From: Actinomycetaceae bacterium
GTDB taxonomy: Bacteria; Actinomycetota; Actinomycetes; Actinomycetales; Actinomycetaceae
DNA: 64,000 nucleotides
NCBI GenBank assembly: GCA_030540715.1
Contig: JAUNVQ010000011.1
Location: 1 to 64,000, forward strand
Direction: 5' to 3'
Shown: positions 27,401 through 36,848 of the stretch, piece by piece
Position numbering within the stretch: the first letter of the stretch is position 1
How the letters are laid out: every line of letters starts with the position of its first letter
Position numbers and translations under genes: made by a program
The notes under the pieces: model-generated
What the model was told of the DNA's origin: nothing
Database searches by the model: none
Seen by the model: the letters and a program-made list of their open reading frames with translations, nothing else

Positions 27401-27614
27401 GATAGGTTACTCCTTTGAACGTGAACGCATCTGGCTGATGCGTCCTTGTATGCAACAACCTACCAAGTATAAGCAAAACCTCTCCTATTTAGCGAAAAAA
27501 CGCTAATGAAAGTCGTTCTACTGTTGCATTCACCACGAAAAAACTGGCACGATAGAAAGATAAGTGCACACCTGTCATAATAAATACCATACCGATTAGT
27601 AATGAGGCTCACCA
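27401..27614. promoter_or_regulatory. Divergent promoter region between glyS and the Fur/Zur gene
   Basis: It has two small perfect inverted repeats, ACGCATC/GATGCGT with a 5-nt loop near 27425-27443 and TTAGCG/CGCTAA with a 6-nt loop near 27488-27505. The first lies in the glyS leader. No recognisable Zur box (TGATAATGATTATCA-like) is evident, so metal control of this region is not supported by sequence. Confidence 0.3.
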
Positions 27615-28001
27615 ATGCAAAGAAGGACAAAACAAAGAAGTGCCGTCTTAGAAATTCTCAATAATGTGGATGGGTTCCATTCCGCGCAGGAACTTCATAC
27701 ACTGCTGCGCGACTCAGGTTATTCTGTTGGCCTGGCAACTGTCTATCGCAACCTTGAACTGCTCAGCACCAAAGGCGAAATCGATGTTATTCGATCAGAA
27801 GATGGCGAAGCTCTGTATCGCCGCTGCGATGAACAACTTCACCATCATCACCTTGTCTGCCGAGAATGTGGGCGTACCGAAGACCTGGAATCTCAAGAAG
27901 TTGAACAATGGGTTGAAAGCGTTGCCAAAAAATACAAATTCACTGATGTAGCCCATTCGGCAGACCTGTTTGGTCTGTGCGAAGAGTGCTCGGGCCAGTA
28001 A
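27615..28001 (+). CDS. Fur-family metalloregulator, probably zinc-responsive (Zur)
   Basis: This 128-residue protein has a winged helix (LATVYRNLELLSTKG as recognition segment) and the metal-binding dimerisation domain. Four cysteines form the structural zinc site (Cys82, Cys85, Cys122, Cys125 in VCRECG and CEECSG). Regulatory ligands include the HHHH run at 76-79 and His114. Family members repress metal-uptake genes when loaded with metal. The position beside glyS and uppS is the usual one for actinobacterial Zur, but Fur or another specificity cannot be excluded from sequence. GAGG lies 8 nt before the ATG. A copy of its own operator is not obvious. Confidence 0.85.
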   Translation: MQRRTKQRSAVLEILNNVDGFHSAQELHTLLRDSGYSVGLATVYRNLELLSTKGEIDVIRSEDGEALYRRCDEQLHHHHLVCRECGRTEDLESQEVEQWVESVAKKYKFTDVAHSADLFGLCEECSGQ

Positions 28002-28216
28002 CGAGCCTCTTGTATTCACCCCCCATGTCTCTTCTGCTTATGCCATAGCGATATTAGTAGTGAGTCAGGATGATCCACGGAAATTACAAAAGCACGCCAC
28101 CGTCGCCTCTGTGCCTATTGATTCAAATGATTTGAAAAACCGCGTCCGCTTGTTGAGCTACCTACACCAAAGGAACAAGAGTGAGCCAATTGCAGCCCCC
28201 TCAAAGCACAGGAACA

Positions 28217-29017
28217 TCACGTATCACTTGTCGCAGTAGCTACTGTATCGACGGCTCCACCAAAACGCCGATCACGTGCACCGTAATTTTCGATGCAGCG
28301 CCATAGTGTGTGGCGATCAAACTCTGGCCACGGCTCTGGGACATACATGAGTTCCGAATAGGCGCACTGCCACAATAAAAAGTTAGAGATCCGCTGTTCA
28401 CCAGAGGTGCGAATAAGTAAATCTACTTCGGGAAGATCGGGAATGTATAGGTGGCGCGCAATTGTTTGCTCAGTAATTGCTTTCGCCTTCAACTCGCCTG
28501 CTTCAATTCTTTCGCCAATGCGTTCCATTGCATCAGCAAGCTCGGCGCGTCCTCCATAATTCACGCACATCACCAACGTAAATTCCCTATTGTGCCGGGT
28601 AAGTGCTTCGGCCTCTTGAAGCTCTTTTATCACTGAACGCCACAGTCGAGGAGTACGCCCTGACCAGCGAATACGCACACCCCACTTGTTAAGTTCATCG
28701 CGTCGTCGCCGCAAAACCTCACGCGAATACCCCATCAAAAACCGCACCTCAGATGGGGAACGTTTCCAATTTTCGGTAGAAAAAGCGTAAACGCTCAGGT
28801 GCGTCACCCCAGCTTCGATAGCACCAGCAATGGTGTCCATTAACGCGGTTTCACCAGCCTGATGACCAGCTGAACGAGGTAAACCATGCGCATTTGCCCA
28901 CCGGCCATTACCATCCATAATGATGGCTATATGACGCGGAACATTTGTATGGGAAAAGGATATGATACCTTTACCCTGTGGTTGAGGGACAGCAGCCTTG
29001 GGAACAAAAGTGGTCAT
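28217..29017 (-). CDS. uppS: Undecaprenyl-type cis-prenyl diphosphate synthase
   Basis: This 266-residue cis-prenyltransferase extends an allylic diphosphate with isopentenyl units to give the long polyprenyl carrier lipid for cell-wall synthesis. The catalytic aspartate is Asp35 in IAIIMDGNGRWA. Family marks include GHQAGETALMD, VYAFSTENWKRSPSEV and, near the end, DLLIRTSGEQRISNFLLWQ. The frame continues upstream to 29143, but the ATG at 29017 has GGAG at 7 nt and a normal N-terminus. recO ends 11 bp upstream, so they form an operon. Product chain length cannot be read from sequence; decaprenyl is usual in some relatives. Confidence 0.94.
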   Translation of the reverse strand: MTTFVPKAAVPQPQGKGIISFSHTNVPRHIAIIMDGNGRWANAHGLPRSAGHQAGETALMDTIAGAIEAGVTHLSVYAFSTENWKRSPSEVRFLMGYSREVLRRRRDELNKWGVRIRWSGRTPRLWRSVIKELQEAEALTRHNREFTLVMCVNYGGRAELADAMERIGERIEAGELKAKAITEQTIARHLYIPDLPEVDLLIRTSGEQRISNFLLWQCAYSELMYVPEPWPEFDRHTLWRCIENYGARDRRFGGAVDTVATATSDT

Positions 29018-29028
29018 TATTGGCTCCT

Positions 29029-29823
29029 CTACGCGCCTTGAGCTAAAACATCGATACTTTTCAGGCGATGCTCCACATACCACTGTGCATAGTGAATAAC
29101 GGTATCTATGACGTGTTGTTGTAAAGGAACAACACACTGCCATCGTGCATGAAGCAAATTGTGCAGGGCGTTAAGCTGAGCTGGCTCAATTGCTATGGCA
29201 TCAAGAGGGTGGCACGACTGACAGTAAGCTCCACCACCTGCAATAGAAAACCAGTCAAGTATTTTTTGCACACGCTGTTGACTCCCTTCCCCACCAGGTG
29301 CGATAGCCGATGACGAAGGCGTCAGTGAAGGCTGTTGGGCCTGACATTTACCACATATGTCCAACCGAGGAGGCCATCCTGCAACACTGAGGCATCGCAA
29401 AGCGTATGCAACCATAATATATTCTGCGCGATGTTCGCGTCTTCCTAAGGCACCAAGGGCCCCATAAAGAAGCTCATAGTGGTGCGCCGAATCAATATCG
29501 CTACCCGAAAGTTTTTCCGCCAGATCAACCATTACTTGAGCGTGAGTAAAAGCGGTGTAATCGCTGCTCAATCGGTGAGCCACTGGCGCAATGATTTCTG
29601 CTTGAGTCAATGTATCAAGGTCACCACGTCCACGGTAAAACTGTGCATCTATCACGTTCAAAGGTTCAACTCGTGCACCTAATCTGGAGGTCGTTCGCCG
29701 AACTCCTTTAGCGACAGCTCTTACCTGGCCGTGATTCTTTGTCAATACCACGATAATACGGTCGGCTTCACCCAGTTTGTAATGGCGAAGGACAACCCCT
29801 TGATCACGATACGTTTTCAGCAC
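29029..29823 (-). CDS. recO: DNA repair protein RecO
   Basis: RecO promotes RecA loading and strand annealing in gap repair. The 264-residue protein has the OB-fold N-terminus (TYRDQGVVLRHYKLGEADRII, split at GVVLRHYKLGEADRI, then AVAKGVRRTTSRLGARVEP) and a helical C-terminal domain with a four-cysteine zinc site (CGKCQ and CQSCH). A Ser/Pro-rich insertion lies between the two Cys pairs. The GTG start lacks a strong ribosome-binding site. The gene is directly upstream of uppS, as is common in actinobacteria. Confidence 0.92.
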   Translation of the reverse strand: MLKTYRDQGVVLRHYKLGEADRIIVVLTKNHGQVRAVAKGVRRTTSRLGARVEPLNVIDAQFYRGRGDLDTLTQAEIIAPVAHRLSSDYTAFTHAQVMVDLAEKLSGSDIDSAHHYELLYGALGALGRREHRAEYIMVAYALRCLSVAGWPPRLDICGKCQAQQPSLTPSSSAIAPGGEGSQQRVQKILDWFSIAGGGAYCQSCHPLDAIAIEPAQLNALHNLLHARWQCVVPLQQHVIDTVIHYAQWYVEHRLKSIDVLAQGA

Positions 29824-30078
29824 GCTTTCTATTGTGGCACATATCGGTGGCGTTACAGGAAGCGAACCTCATAAACCAGACTTTCATACTCTAAAAAGCA
29901 TAGCTGGATAGTGGGAACAGACACTCACGTACTAGGCAATCACTGACAGCTGGTGGGTTGTGAATATAACTAGTCTTTCTCTATGCACAGTCACCCCCAG
30001 TGCCCACCAGTTGTCCCTATGATCCAAGCGAAAGTAACAGGCGGCACCTAAAACCGTTGAGACACTCAGCTATTTCTT

Positions 30079-31854
30079 TTAAGCCTGATCGTCTCGCAAA
30101 GCACGATTAACAGCAGAAATAACAGCCTTATAGGTGGCGCGAGTAATTGAACGATCAATACCTACTCCCCACAAAACCTGGCCGTTGACAACGGCTTCCA
30201 CATAGGCAGCAGCTTTAGCGTCACGGCCCTGACTCATGGCGTGTTCTGTATAGTCAAGAACGCGTACATCAACATCACGTTCATTCAAAGCATGGACAAA
30301 CGCGTCGATGGGCCCATTACCAGTTGACTCCCAACGTTGAGGTTCACCCTTATCTTCAACATCGGCCCACATATGAACCGTATCAGTTGCAGCCTCAGTG
30401 CGATCACCCGAGTTAAACAGGCGAAAACGCCCCCACGGAGTCAAACCCATGCCATCTTGTTCATGAGTTGGCAAATATTCGTCGGTAAAGATTTTCCCCA
30501 ATGTTTTTGAGTCAACTTCGCCGCCAAATGAATCCGTATAATTTTGAACAATACGTGAAAACTCGATTTGTAGGCGACGTGGCAAATCCAAGTTGTGATC
30601 GTGCAGCATTAAATAGGCAATACCGCCCTTACCTGATTGCGAATTAACGCGAACGACAGCCTCGTAGGTACGGCCAACATCATGGGGATCGATTGGTAGA
30701 TAAGGCAGCTGCCATACGACCGCATTTTCGTCGCCGCCAGCATCTTTCACATCCTTCGCCCTCTTTGCAAAACCTTTTTTGATGGCGTCTTGATGCGATC
30801 CAGAAAAACTGGTGTACACCAACTCACCCGAATAAGGCTGGCGAGGTGGCACAGGCATTTGATTACAGTATTCAGCCACCTGACGTACCTTATCAATGTC
30901 AGAAAAATCGATCATTGGGTCAATACCTTGACTAAACAGGTTCATCCCCAAGGTCACAAGGTCAACATTGCCTGTGCGTTCTCCTTGACCAAACAGGCAG
31001 CCTTCCACACGATCAGCACCAGCCTGCATACCTAATTCACTGGCGGCAACCGCGCACCCACGGTCGTTATGACAATGCAACGATAGGCACACATGTTCAC
31101 GATGAGAAATATTGCGTGACATATATTCTACCTGGTCGGCATAAATATTGGGGGTGGAACGTTCTATGGTTGCTGGCAGGTTAATAATGATTTCACGTTC
31201 ATCGTCGGGTTGCCATATATCGATAACGGCATCGCAGATTTCAACGGAGCGATCAATCTCGGTATCAATAAAGATTTCTGGTGAATATTGAAGACCAAAA
31301 ATGGTGTTGTCTTCCAGAATTTTTTCTGCCCAAGCCATTACCGAGCGCACTCCATCTTGAGCCAGTTCAACAGTTTGTTTCCAGTTATTTCGAAACACAA
31401 CTTCACGAAAAACTGGTGCCGTTGCATTATAAATGTGAACGTTGGCACGTTTGAAGCCTTTCAACGATTCAATAGTTCGCTCAATAAGGTCTTCCCTGGC
31501 CTGGGTAAGTACACTGACACATACGTCATCTGGTACGCCATCAGTTTCAATCAAAGAACGCACAAAATCGAAATCTGTTTGCGAGGCAGAAGGAAAACCT
31601 ACCTCTATTTCTTTGAATCCCATATCTACCAGCAGATTAAACATACGACGTTTGCGTGCGGGATCCATAGGTTCAATTAATGCTTGGTTTCCGTCGCGCA
31701 AATCAGTGGAAAGCCATCGTGGAGCCTTGGTGATGACTTTGTCAGGCCATGTACGATCTGGCAAAGATAAAGGGTTTACCTGTGAAAATGAGCGATATTT
31801 TGAGATTGGCATTCCAGATGGTTGCTGAACTGGAGCCTTGCCTGTTGTTTTCAT
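30079..31854 (-). CDS. leuA: 2-isopropylmalate synthase
   Basis: LeuA condenses acetyl-CoA with 2-ketoisovalerate, the committed step of leucine synthesis. The 591-residue protein is the long actinobacterial class with APRWLSTDLRDGNQAL (catalytic TIM barrel), the metal ligands in LSLHCHNDRGCAVA, GCLFGQGERTGNVDLV and a C-terminal regulatory LeuA_dimer domain (about 450-590) that binds leucine for feedback inhibition. The ATG has AAAGG upstream. leuB lies 26 kb away. A copy of the window 10-mer falls inside the gene (30754-30763). Confidence 0.96.
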   Translation of the reverse strand: MKTTGKAPVQQPSGMPISKYRSFSQVNPLSLPDRTWPDKVITKAPRWLSTDLRDGNQALIEPMDPARKRRMFNLLVDMGFKEIEVGFPSASQTDFDFVRSLIETDGVPDDVCVSVLTQAREDLIERTIESLKGFKRANVHIYNATAPVFREVVFRNNWKQTVELAQDGVRSVMAWAEKILEDNTIFGLQYSPEIFIDTEIDRSVEICDAVIDIWQPDDEREIIINLPATIERSTPNIYADQVEYMSRNISHREHVCLSLHCHNDRGCAVAASELGMQAGADRVEGCLFGQGERTGNVDLVTLGMNLFSQGIDPMIDFSDIDKVRQVAEYCNQMPVPPRQPYSGELVYTSFSGSHQDAIKKGFAKRAKDVKDAGGDENAVVWQLPYLPIDPHDVGRTYEAVVRVNSQSGKGGIAYLMLHDHNLDLPRRLQIEFSRIVQNYTDSFGGEVDSKTLGKIFTDEYLPTHEQDGMGLTPWGRFRLFNSGDRTEAATDTVHMWADVEDKGEPQRWESTGNGPIDAFVHALNERDVDVRVLDYTEHAMSQGRDAKAAAYVEAVVNGQVLWGVGIDRSITRATYKAVISAVNRALRDDQA

Positions 31855-32546
31855 GGCTATTGCCTTTCAGTTGAAAAGTTGTCACTAGTTCTGCCCCGCC
31901 TGCGGTGTATGGTCACACTGTCACATCGTGTAATGTATGATCCATTCCGTGCGGATTTGCATTGTACAGAGTTGCTGCACTGGCTTGGCATGAAATGAGG
32001 TGTGCACAAGGTTCTTGTTACTCACGATCTCGTTTACATGACCTGTAGCCTCTATGGTTGTGATACCCCAGGAGCGCGATGCGCCATGTCGACACCTAGC
32101 TCGCGTTGTTCTTCAACACTCTGCTGATAGTCGAAGGGTTGATCACACAGGGAATCGACCGGATAACACCTTAAAGGCGTATAGCATAAACTCCGCGACG
32201 AGAGTTCCGGCCTTCAGGACTCGCCGCGGCAGCAAAGCAGCAGGGCATATAGTGTCATGCTGTCACAATAGCATAGGATAGAAATTCGTAAAATTTTTTT
32301 GTCATATAACGGACACAGCATACTGCGTTTCCTCTGTGAGTAGTACGAGTGCTCGTCATGGGATCACTGCTTGGGTGCCATTCCCACGATACCCCCACTG
32401 CAGACTTTTCTTTACACCCTCTATACTTTCTTTTTACCACCCATCTTTTTCCTGCTAATTACATCTTCACCACTCTACAAAGATGTCAGTAAAAGCACAC
32501 TTCCCAAGTTTGCTTATTCGCATGTTTGCCCCCCACAATAGGAGTT
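31855..32546. other. Intergenic region between divergent leuA and an MFS gene
   Basis: This is about 690 bp with no supported gene; a frame at 32054-32281 has no ribosome-binding site. I looked for a leucine-rich leader peptide upstream of leuA and found none. I see no T-box, riboswitch or strong hairpin. Promoters for both genes must lie here. Confidence 0.4.
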
Positions 32547-33830
32547 ATGTTTGGGGCTTATCGAAAAATTTTGTCATACCCTGGCGCACTCAATTTCTCT
32601 GCTGCCGGGCTTGTTTCGCGTATCCCCATGGCTATGATCGTCATTGCAATCGTCCTCATGATTTCCGGCATTTACGATAATTACCAACTAGCAGGACAAG
32701 TCAGTGCGGTCAACATTTTGGGTTACGCTCTTGTACTGCCGTTTTTATCGCGACTTATTGACCGTCATGGCCAGGCTCGCATCATGATTCCATCGGTTAT
32801 CATCTCGGTACTGACACTACTAGCCTTAGCAGTGCTGGCCTCGAATCATGCACCAGCCTGGCAACTTTTTATTGCGGCTTTTCTGTCTGGAGCCACAGAA
32901 GGTAACTTCGGTTCCCTTGTACGTGCTCGCTGGGCTGCCATCGCCACAAACTCTGCTGACCTTCACACCGCCTTTGCCCTTGAAGCCACCATCGACGAGT
33001 TCTGCTTTGTTACAGGCCCCTTGCTTGCCACCTACCTGGCAACATCATTGGAAGCCACCGCTGCTATCTGGTGTTCTGCAATTATCACTATTGCCGGTGG
33101 CACCTGGTTTCTATCTCAACGTTCAAGCGAACCCCACCCCGAGGTCAATGCAGAGGACGAAGCTGCGGGAACCTCTCAAGGTTCCGTCATGAAATCAGGC
33201 ACAATGATCTCGCTGGCACTTGTATTTTGCGGTGCCGGAACAATGTTTGGTGGAATTGACATTAGCGTAGTTGCTTTTTGCGAAGAGACTGGGCAAAAAA
33301 GCGCGGCGGGTGTGGTGCTAGCAGCGCTTGCCTTTGGATCGCTACTGGGTGGACTCCTCTATGGGGCTCACACGTGGTCGCTCTCAATTCTTCGACGATT
33401 CGTTGCCGGTGTTCTTATTCTGGGGGCAGGTGCTTCACTGCTGTATTTTGCGCACAACTTGCCAATGTTGACGCTGCTCATGTTCTGTACCGGATTTTTC
33501 ATTGCACCAACAATGACAAATGTCACCACTATCGTTCAAACCGTAGTTCGCCCTACCCGTTTAACTGAGGGATTGGCGTGGATGTCAACGGGGCTCAATA
33601 CCGGCATTGCTTTAGGAGCTAACTTCGCTGGTCGCGTGGTTGAACACTACGGAGTTCGGTCAGGGTTCTTCCTTATAGCAGCATGTGCATGGATGATGGC
33701 TATTATTGCGGTGGTAACAGCCCCGGTAATTCGACGTTCACTGCGCAAGGCTCATCGCCGTAAAGTTCACGGTGCCATTGTGGCAGAAGAACTAGAGATC
33801 GACGCAGAAAAACGCGACGAACAGCATTAA
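32547..33830 (+). CDS. MFS transporter (unknown substrate)
   Basis: This is a twelve-helix major facilitator of about 427 residues. The N-terminus (YPGALNFSAAGLVSRIPMAM) and the loop FLSRLIDRHGQARIM (a D-R-x-G-type motif A) match the drug/sugar efflux-like MFS_1 group common in actinobacteria. The C-terminal half has YGAHTWSL and FCTGFFIAPTMTNV. The tail is basic then acidic (RRSLRKAHRRKVHG to DAEKRDEQH). AGGAG lies just 2 nt before the ATG at 32547; a TTG at 32526 is an alternative start. The substrate is unknown. It is convergent with the solute-binding lipoprotein gene 48 bp away and divergent from leuA. Confidence 0.8.
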   Translation: MFGAYRKILSYPGALNFSAAGLVSRIPMAMIVIAIVLMISGIYDNYQLAGQVSAVNILGYALVLPFLSRLIDRHGQARIMIPSVIISVLTLLALAVLASNHAPAWQLFIAAFLSGATEGNFGSLVRARWAAIATNSADLHTAFALEATIDEFCFVTGPLLATYLATSLEATAAIWCSAIITIAGGTWFLSQRSSEPHPEVNAEDEAAGTSQGSVMKSGTMISLALVFCGAGTMFGGIDISVVAFCEETGQKSAAGVVLAALAFGSLLGGLLYGAHTWSLSILRRFVAGVLILGAGASLLYFAHNLPMLTLLMFCTGFFIAPTMTNVTTIVQTVVRPTRLTEGLAWMSTGLNTGIALGANFAGRVVEHYGVRSGFFLIAACAWMMAIIAVVTAPVIRRSLRKAHRRKVHGAIVAEELEIDAEKRDEQH

Positions 33831-33878
33831 TTCTGTTTTGGGGCTCCACTCATACTCAGTGAACGCCTTCCATCAAAG

Positions 33879-35483
33879 TTATGAACCTATTTCTACTTGC
33901 CAATACACAGGAACGCCGTGCCAATCAAAGGTCACGTTCTTCACACGCTCTGACCATCCACCCACAACATTTTGGTTCCACATGGGTATCGCGGGCAGAT
34001 CCTTCAACAGGATGCTCTGTGCTTCGCGTACGGCCTGGAACCGTTCAGCTTCATCTCTGCGGCTAATCGCTTCTTTCAATAAGCTATCAAACTCGGGATC
34101 ATGATATCCAGCATCATTAGCGGTAGCGCCGTCAATAAAGAGGTTCTCGAGCAGATTAACCTGTGTGGGACGCCCAGCCTGGTAGCCAAATCGCAAAGCA
34201 CCATGAACTTCGCCAGCATTAACCATTTTACGCAGAGTACCAAAATCGCTGTATGCCTGGGCACTTACTTCCATTCCTAAAGTATTTTTTAGTTGATGGG
34301 CAACAGCTTCCACCCAAGCCTGATGGTTGTCATCAGAGTTATAGGCAATCGTGAACTTTCCGGTAAAATGCGATATTTTTTCTGCTTCATCCCACAGTTT
34401 CTTCGCTTCTTTCGCATCGTATTTCAGTACTTCTGCGCCCTCTAAATCCTTGGTGTAACCAGGTAATACAGGTGAGGTAAAGTCTGTGGCTGGCGTCATG
34501 GTGCCATGGAAAATCTTATCGATTATCTCTTCACGCGAAATAGCTCGCGACATGGCGGCGCGACGCAAAGAACCTTCTTCATCAAATCCGAAATGTTCCA
34601 CTGAACCAGGAATAACTATGTGTTGTATCCATGCTGTTGGTTGCGATACCGAGCGCCCATCTAAGTCCTGCTCGTAGTTTGCAATACTAGAGTAGGGAAT
34701 CTTATCGATAATGTCCAAACGCCCACTTCGCAAATCTTCATAAGCTGCTTCAATACGTGTATAAAAGTTAATAGTAAGGGCATCATTTTTGGGTTTTCGT
34801 GTTCCCGCATAGGTAGAGTTTTTCACCAACTCAACTTTTTGATTGTGCACCCAAGAGTTTTCATCTTTGAACTTATACATGCCGTTGCCGATGGGATGCT
34901 CCCCAAAGCCATCCAATAATTTCCCGTCTGTACCAAATGCCGCATCGGGAAGCGGATAAAATGACTGGTGCCCCAAACGCGACACAAACTCTGCATCAGC
35001 CTGTTTTAACTTCACTACCAAAGTTTGGTCATCAGGAGTACTAACACCACTCATCTGACCTGTACCATCATCAGAAGTTCCTTCGATCAGCGAATAGTTT
35101 GAACTCGCTATCATCGCTTCCTTGGCACCAAGTTTCCAGGCGTTTGCAAAGTTATGTGCTTTTACTGGTGAGCCATCGCTAAAGGTCCATCCTTTTTTTA
35201 AGGTGATAGTATATGTTTTTTCATCATCAGTGGTAATGGATTCAGCAACTTCGTTTTCCACTCTTCCTTCAGGAGTGTAAGCAACAAGACCTGAAAAGAT
35301 AAGGTCAAGAATCTTTCCTCCACCCACTTCGTTAGTGTTTGCAGGAATCAATAGGTTTTCAGGTTCTGAACCATTGGTTGTAATGGCCCCTGATTCATTG
35401 GACTGATGCGACGCACACCCCGATAATACCAGCAGCGAGCACACTGCAAAAAGCACAAGTATGAACCGTATGCGCCTTGTCAT
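33879..35483 (-). CDS. Extracellular solute-binding lipoprotein, family 5 (oligopeptide type)
   Basis: This 534-residue protein is an SBP_bac_5 receptor of an ABC importer for peptides or related solutes. Its signal peptide runs from MTRRIRFILVLFAV to the lipobox LVLSGC, with Cys23 as lipid-attachment site. The body shows KKGWTFSDGSPVKAHNFANAW, IPMWNQNVVGG and other family landmarks. The upstream frame reaches 35558, but the ATG at 35483 gives a proper signal peptide; its ribosome-binding site is weak. No permease or ATPase genes are adjacent, so it is an orphan receptor whose partners lie elsewhere. It is convergent with the MFS gene. Confidence 0.9.
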   Translation of the reverse strand: MTRRIRFILVLFAVCSLLVLSGCASHQSNESGAITTNGSEPENLLIPANTNEVGGGKILDLIFSGLVAYTPEGRVENEVAESITTDDEKTYTITLKKGWTFSDGSPVKAHNFANAWKLGAKEAMIASSNYSLIEGTSDDGTGQMSGVSTPDDQTLVVKLKQADAEFVSRLGHQSFYPLPDAAFGTDGKLLDGFGEHPIGNGMYKFKDENSWVHNQKVELVKNSTYAGTRKPKNDALTINFYTRIEAAYEDLRSGRLDIIDKIPYSSIANYEQDLDGRSVSQPTAWIQHIVIPGSVEHFGFDEEGSLRRAAMSRAISREEIIDKIFHGTMTPATDFTSPVLPGYTKDLEGAEVLKYDAKEAKKLWDEAEKISHFTGKFTIAYNSDDNHQAWVEAVAHQLKNTLGMEVSAQAYSDFGTLRKMVNAGEVHGALRFGYQAGRPTQVNLLENLFIDGATANDAGYHDPEFDSLLKEAISRRDEAERFQAVREAQSILLKDLPAIPMWNQNVVGGWSERVKNVTFDWHGVPVYWQVEIGS

Positions 35484-35705
35484 AAGATAAAAAGTTCCAC
35501 TAGTAGCTTGCTGAGCAAAACTCATAAAACACTCGATTCCCATACCAATTGCGTGCATAGTGCAAGCAAATTTTTATTGTATCTATGTGAGCTATCGGGA
35601 TACGATTCTTCGATACGCTTCCCTGTCTTGATTGTCTATGGCACACATGAAAAATGCAAGTTAAAGCAGTTCATATCACCTTTGGCGATTTCTCTTTTCA
35701 TCCTT

Positions 35706-36782
35706 CTAAGAAAATCCTAAACGGCTCAGCAGCTTTGGGTTGGACTGCCAGTTTTTCAGCACTCTCACGTGTAGCTTTATATAGGCTTTTCGCCCCAACA
35801 AAGTGCGCACACGTCCTTGAGATTTCACCCGTATGCGCCGAATACCTGCACCGCCTTTACCAATAACAATACGTTTTTGGCTTTCACGTTCCACATATAT
35901 TGTGACGTGAACATCAACAGGACATTTCACTGGTTCGATACAAAGCTCGTCCATCTTTGCTGTGTCGCTGTCACATGCGTCATTACTATCAGAGGGCGAC
36001 ACTGTATCATCAATAAGATCTGGTCGTTCAATCATTTCGTCCACTTGCACAGCTACAGAATGTGGAAGTTCTTGGCGTAGCGCTGATAGAGCTGATTCTC
36101 GAATAATTTCTTCTATCATCACAGTATCCGGTTCATCGGTAACCGCGTCTAATGGGTACAGTGGCGGTGAGGCAGGCATCGCATCACACAGCAGTGAACG
36201 CAAAGTATCTACATGGGTATTTTCGTGGGCAGATACCGCAATGATCTGCTCAAAATTGCAGTAGTGGGGATGCTGGTCTAGCTGCTGAATAGCTGTGAGA
36301 CGTTCCAGCACGCTATCACGCCCCACCTTATCTATCTTGGTGAGGACAGCAATAATCGCAGTTTTGACATTTTTGAGGTGCGAAGCAATAAATTTATCTC
36401 CGGGCCCAATTTTTTGGTCGGCAGGAAGGCAAAACAGCACAACGTCAATGTCACTCAAGGCCTCACGCACCTGGTCGTTAAGACGCTGTCCCAATATTGT
36501 ACGGGGTTTATGATAGCCAGGTGTATCAACAAGAACTACTTGGGCTTGGTCAGCTTGCATAATGCCACGAATGTTATGGCGTGTTGTTTCTGGTCGATCC
36601 GAGGTAATCGCAATTTTGCGGCCCACCAGCGCATTTGTCAGTGTTGACTTGCCAACATTGGGACGGCCCACTATCGAGGCAAACCCTGCACGATAGGAGC
36701 CGCCATCTTGTTTAAAAGAAACCATAGCGTCTTCCAATGTGCTGCGGTCATACGCGTCATACGGGCTGTTGGATACGTTCAC
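35706..36782 (-). CDS. era: Ribosome-assembly GTPase Era
   Basis: Era binds the 3' end of 16S rRNA and couples ribosome assembly to growth. The GTPase domain has G1 GRPNVGKST (39-47), VDTPGYHKP (85-93) and TKIDK (148-152). The KH domain has IVIGKGGAGIRRI (306-318) and ends VRVLKNWQSNPKLLSRLGFS. At 358 residues it is about 55 longer than usual because of a 25-residue N-terminal leader and an acidic Asp/Ser/Cys-rich insertion at about 253-287, just before the KH strand. The GTG start has GAGG upstream. It is the last gene of the hrcA operon, about 66 bp after the CBS-domain gene. Confidence 0.95.
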   Translation of the reverse strand: MNVSNSPYDAYDRSTLEDAMVSFKQDGGSYRAGFASIVGRPNVGKSTLTNALVGRKIAITSDRPETTRHNIRGIMQADQAQVVLVDTPGYHKPRTILGQRLNDQVREALSDIDVVLFCLPADQKIGPGDKFIASHLKNVKTAIIAVLTKIDKVGRDSVLERLTAIQQLDQHPHYCNFEQIIAVSAHENTHVDTLRSLLCDAMPASPPLYPLDAVTDEPDTVMIEEIIRESALSALRQELPHSVAVQVDEMIERPDLIDDTVSPSDSNDACDSDTAKMDELCIEPVKCPVDVHVTIYVERESQKRIVIGKGGAGIRRIRVKSQGRVRTLLGRKAYIKLHVRVLKNWQSNPKLLSRLGFS

Positions 36783-36848
36783 TTTATCCTCGTTTCATGG
36801 TGTGTTGGGGTAAGGTTCGAGCTGTTTTCACTGTACAGGTCTGCATGG

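Noticed and set aside
27401-27480. T-box riboswitch for glyS
   Set aside because: The conserved T-box sequence (AGGGUGGNACCGCG type) is not found in the leader.
31855-32060. Leucine leader peptide for leuA attenuation
   Set aside because: The leader on the minus strand has no Leu-codon-rich short frame; the best 14-codon frame has no Leu codon.
32054-32281. 75-codon frame upstream of an MFS gene
   Set aside because: No ribosome-binding site and no sign of a conserved product.
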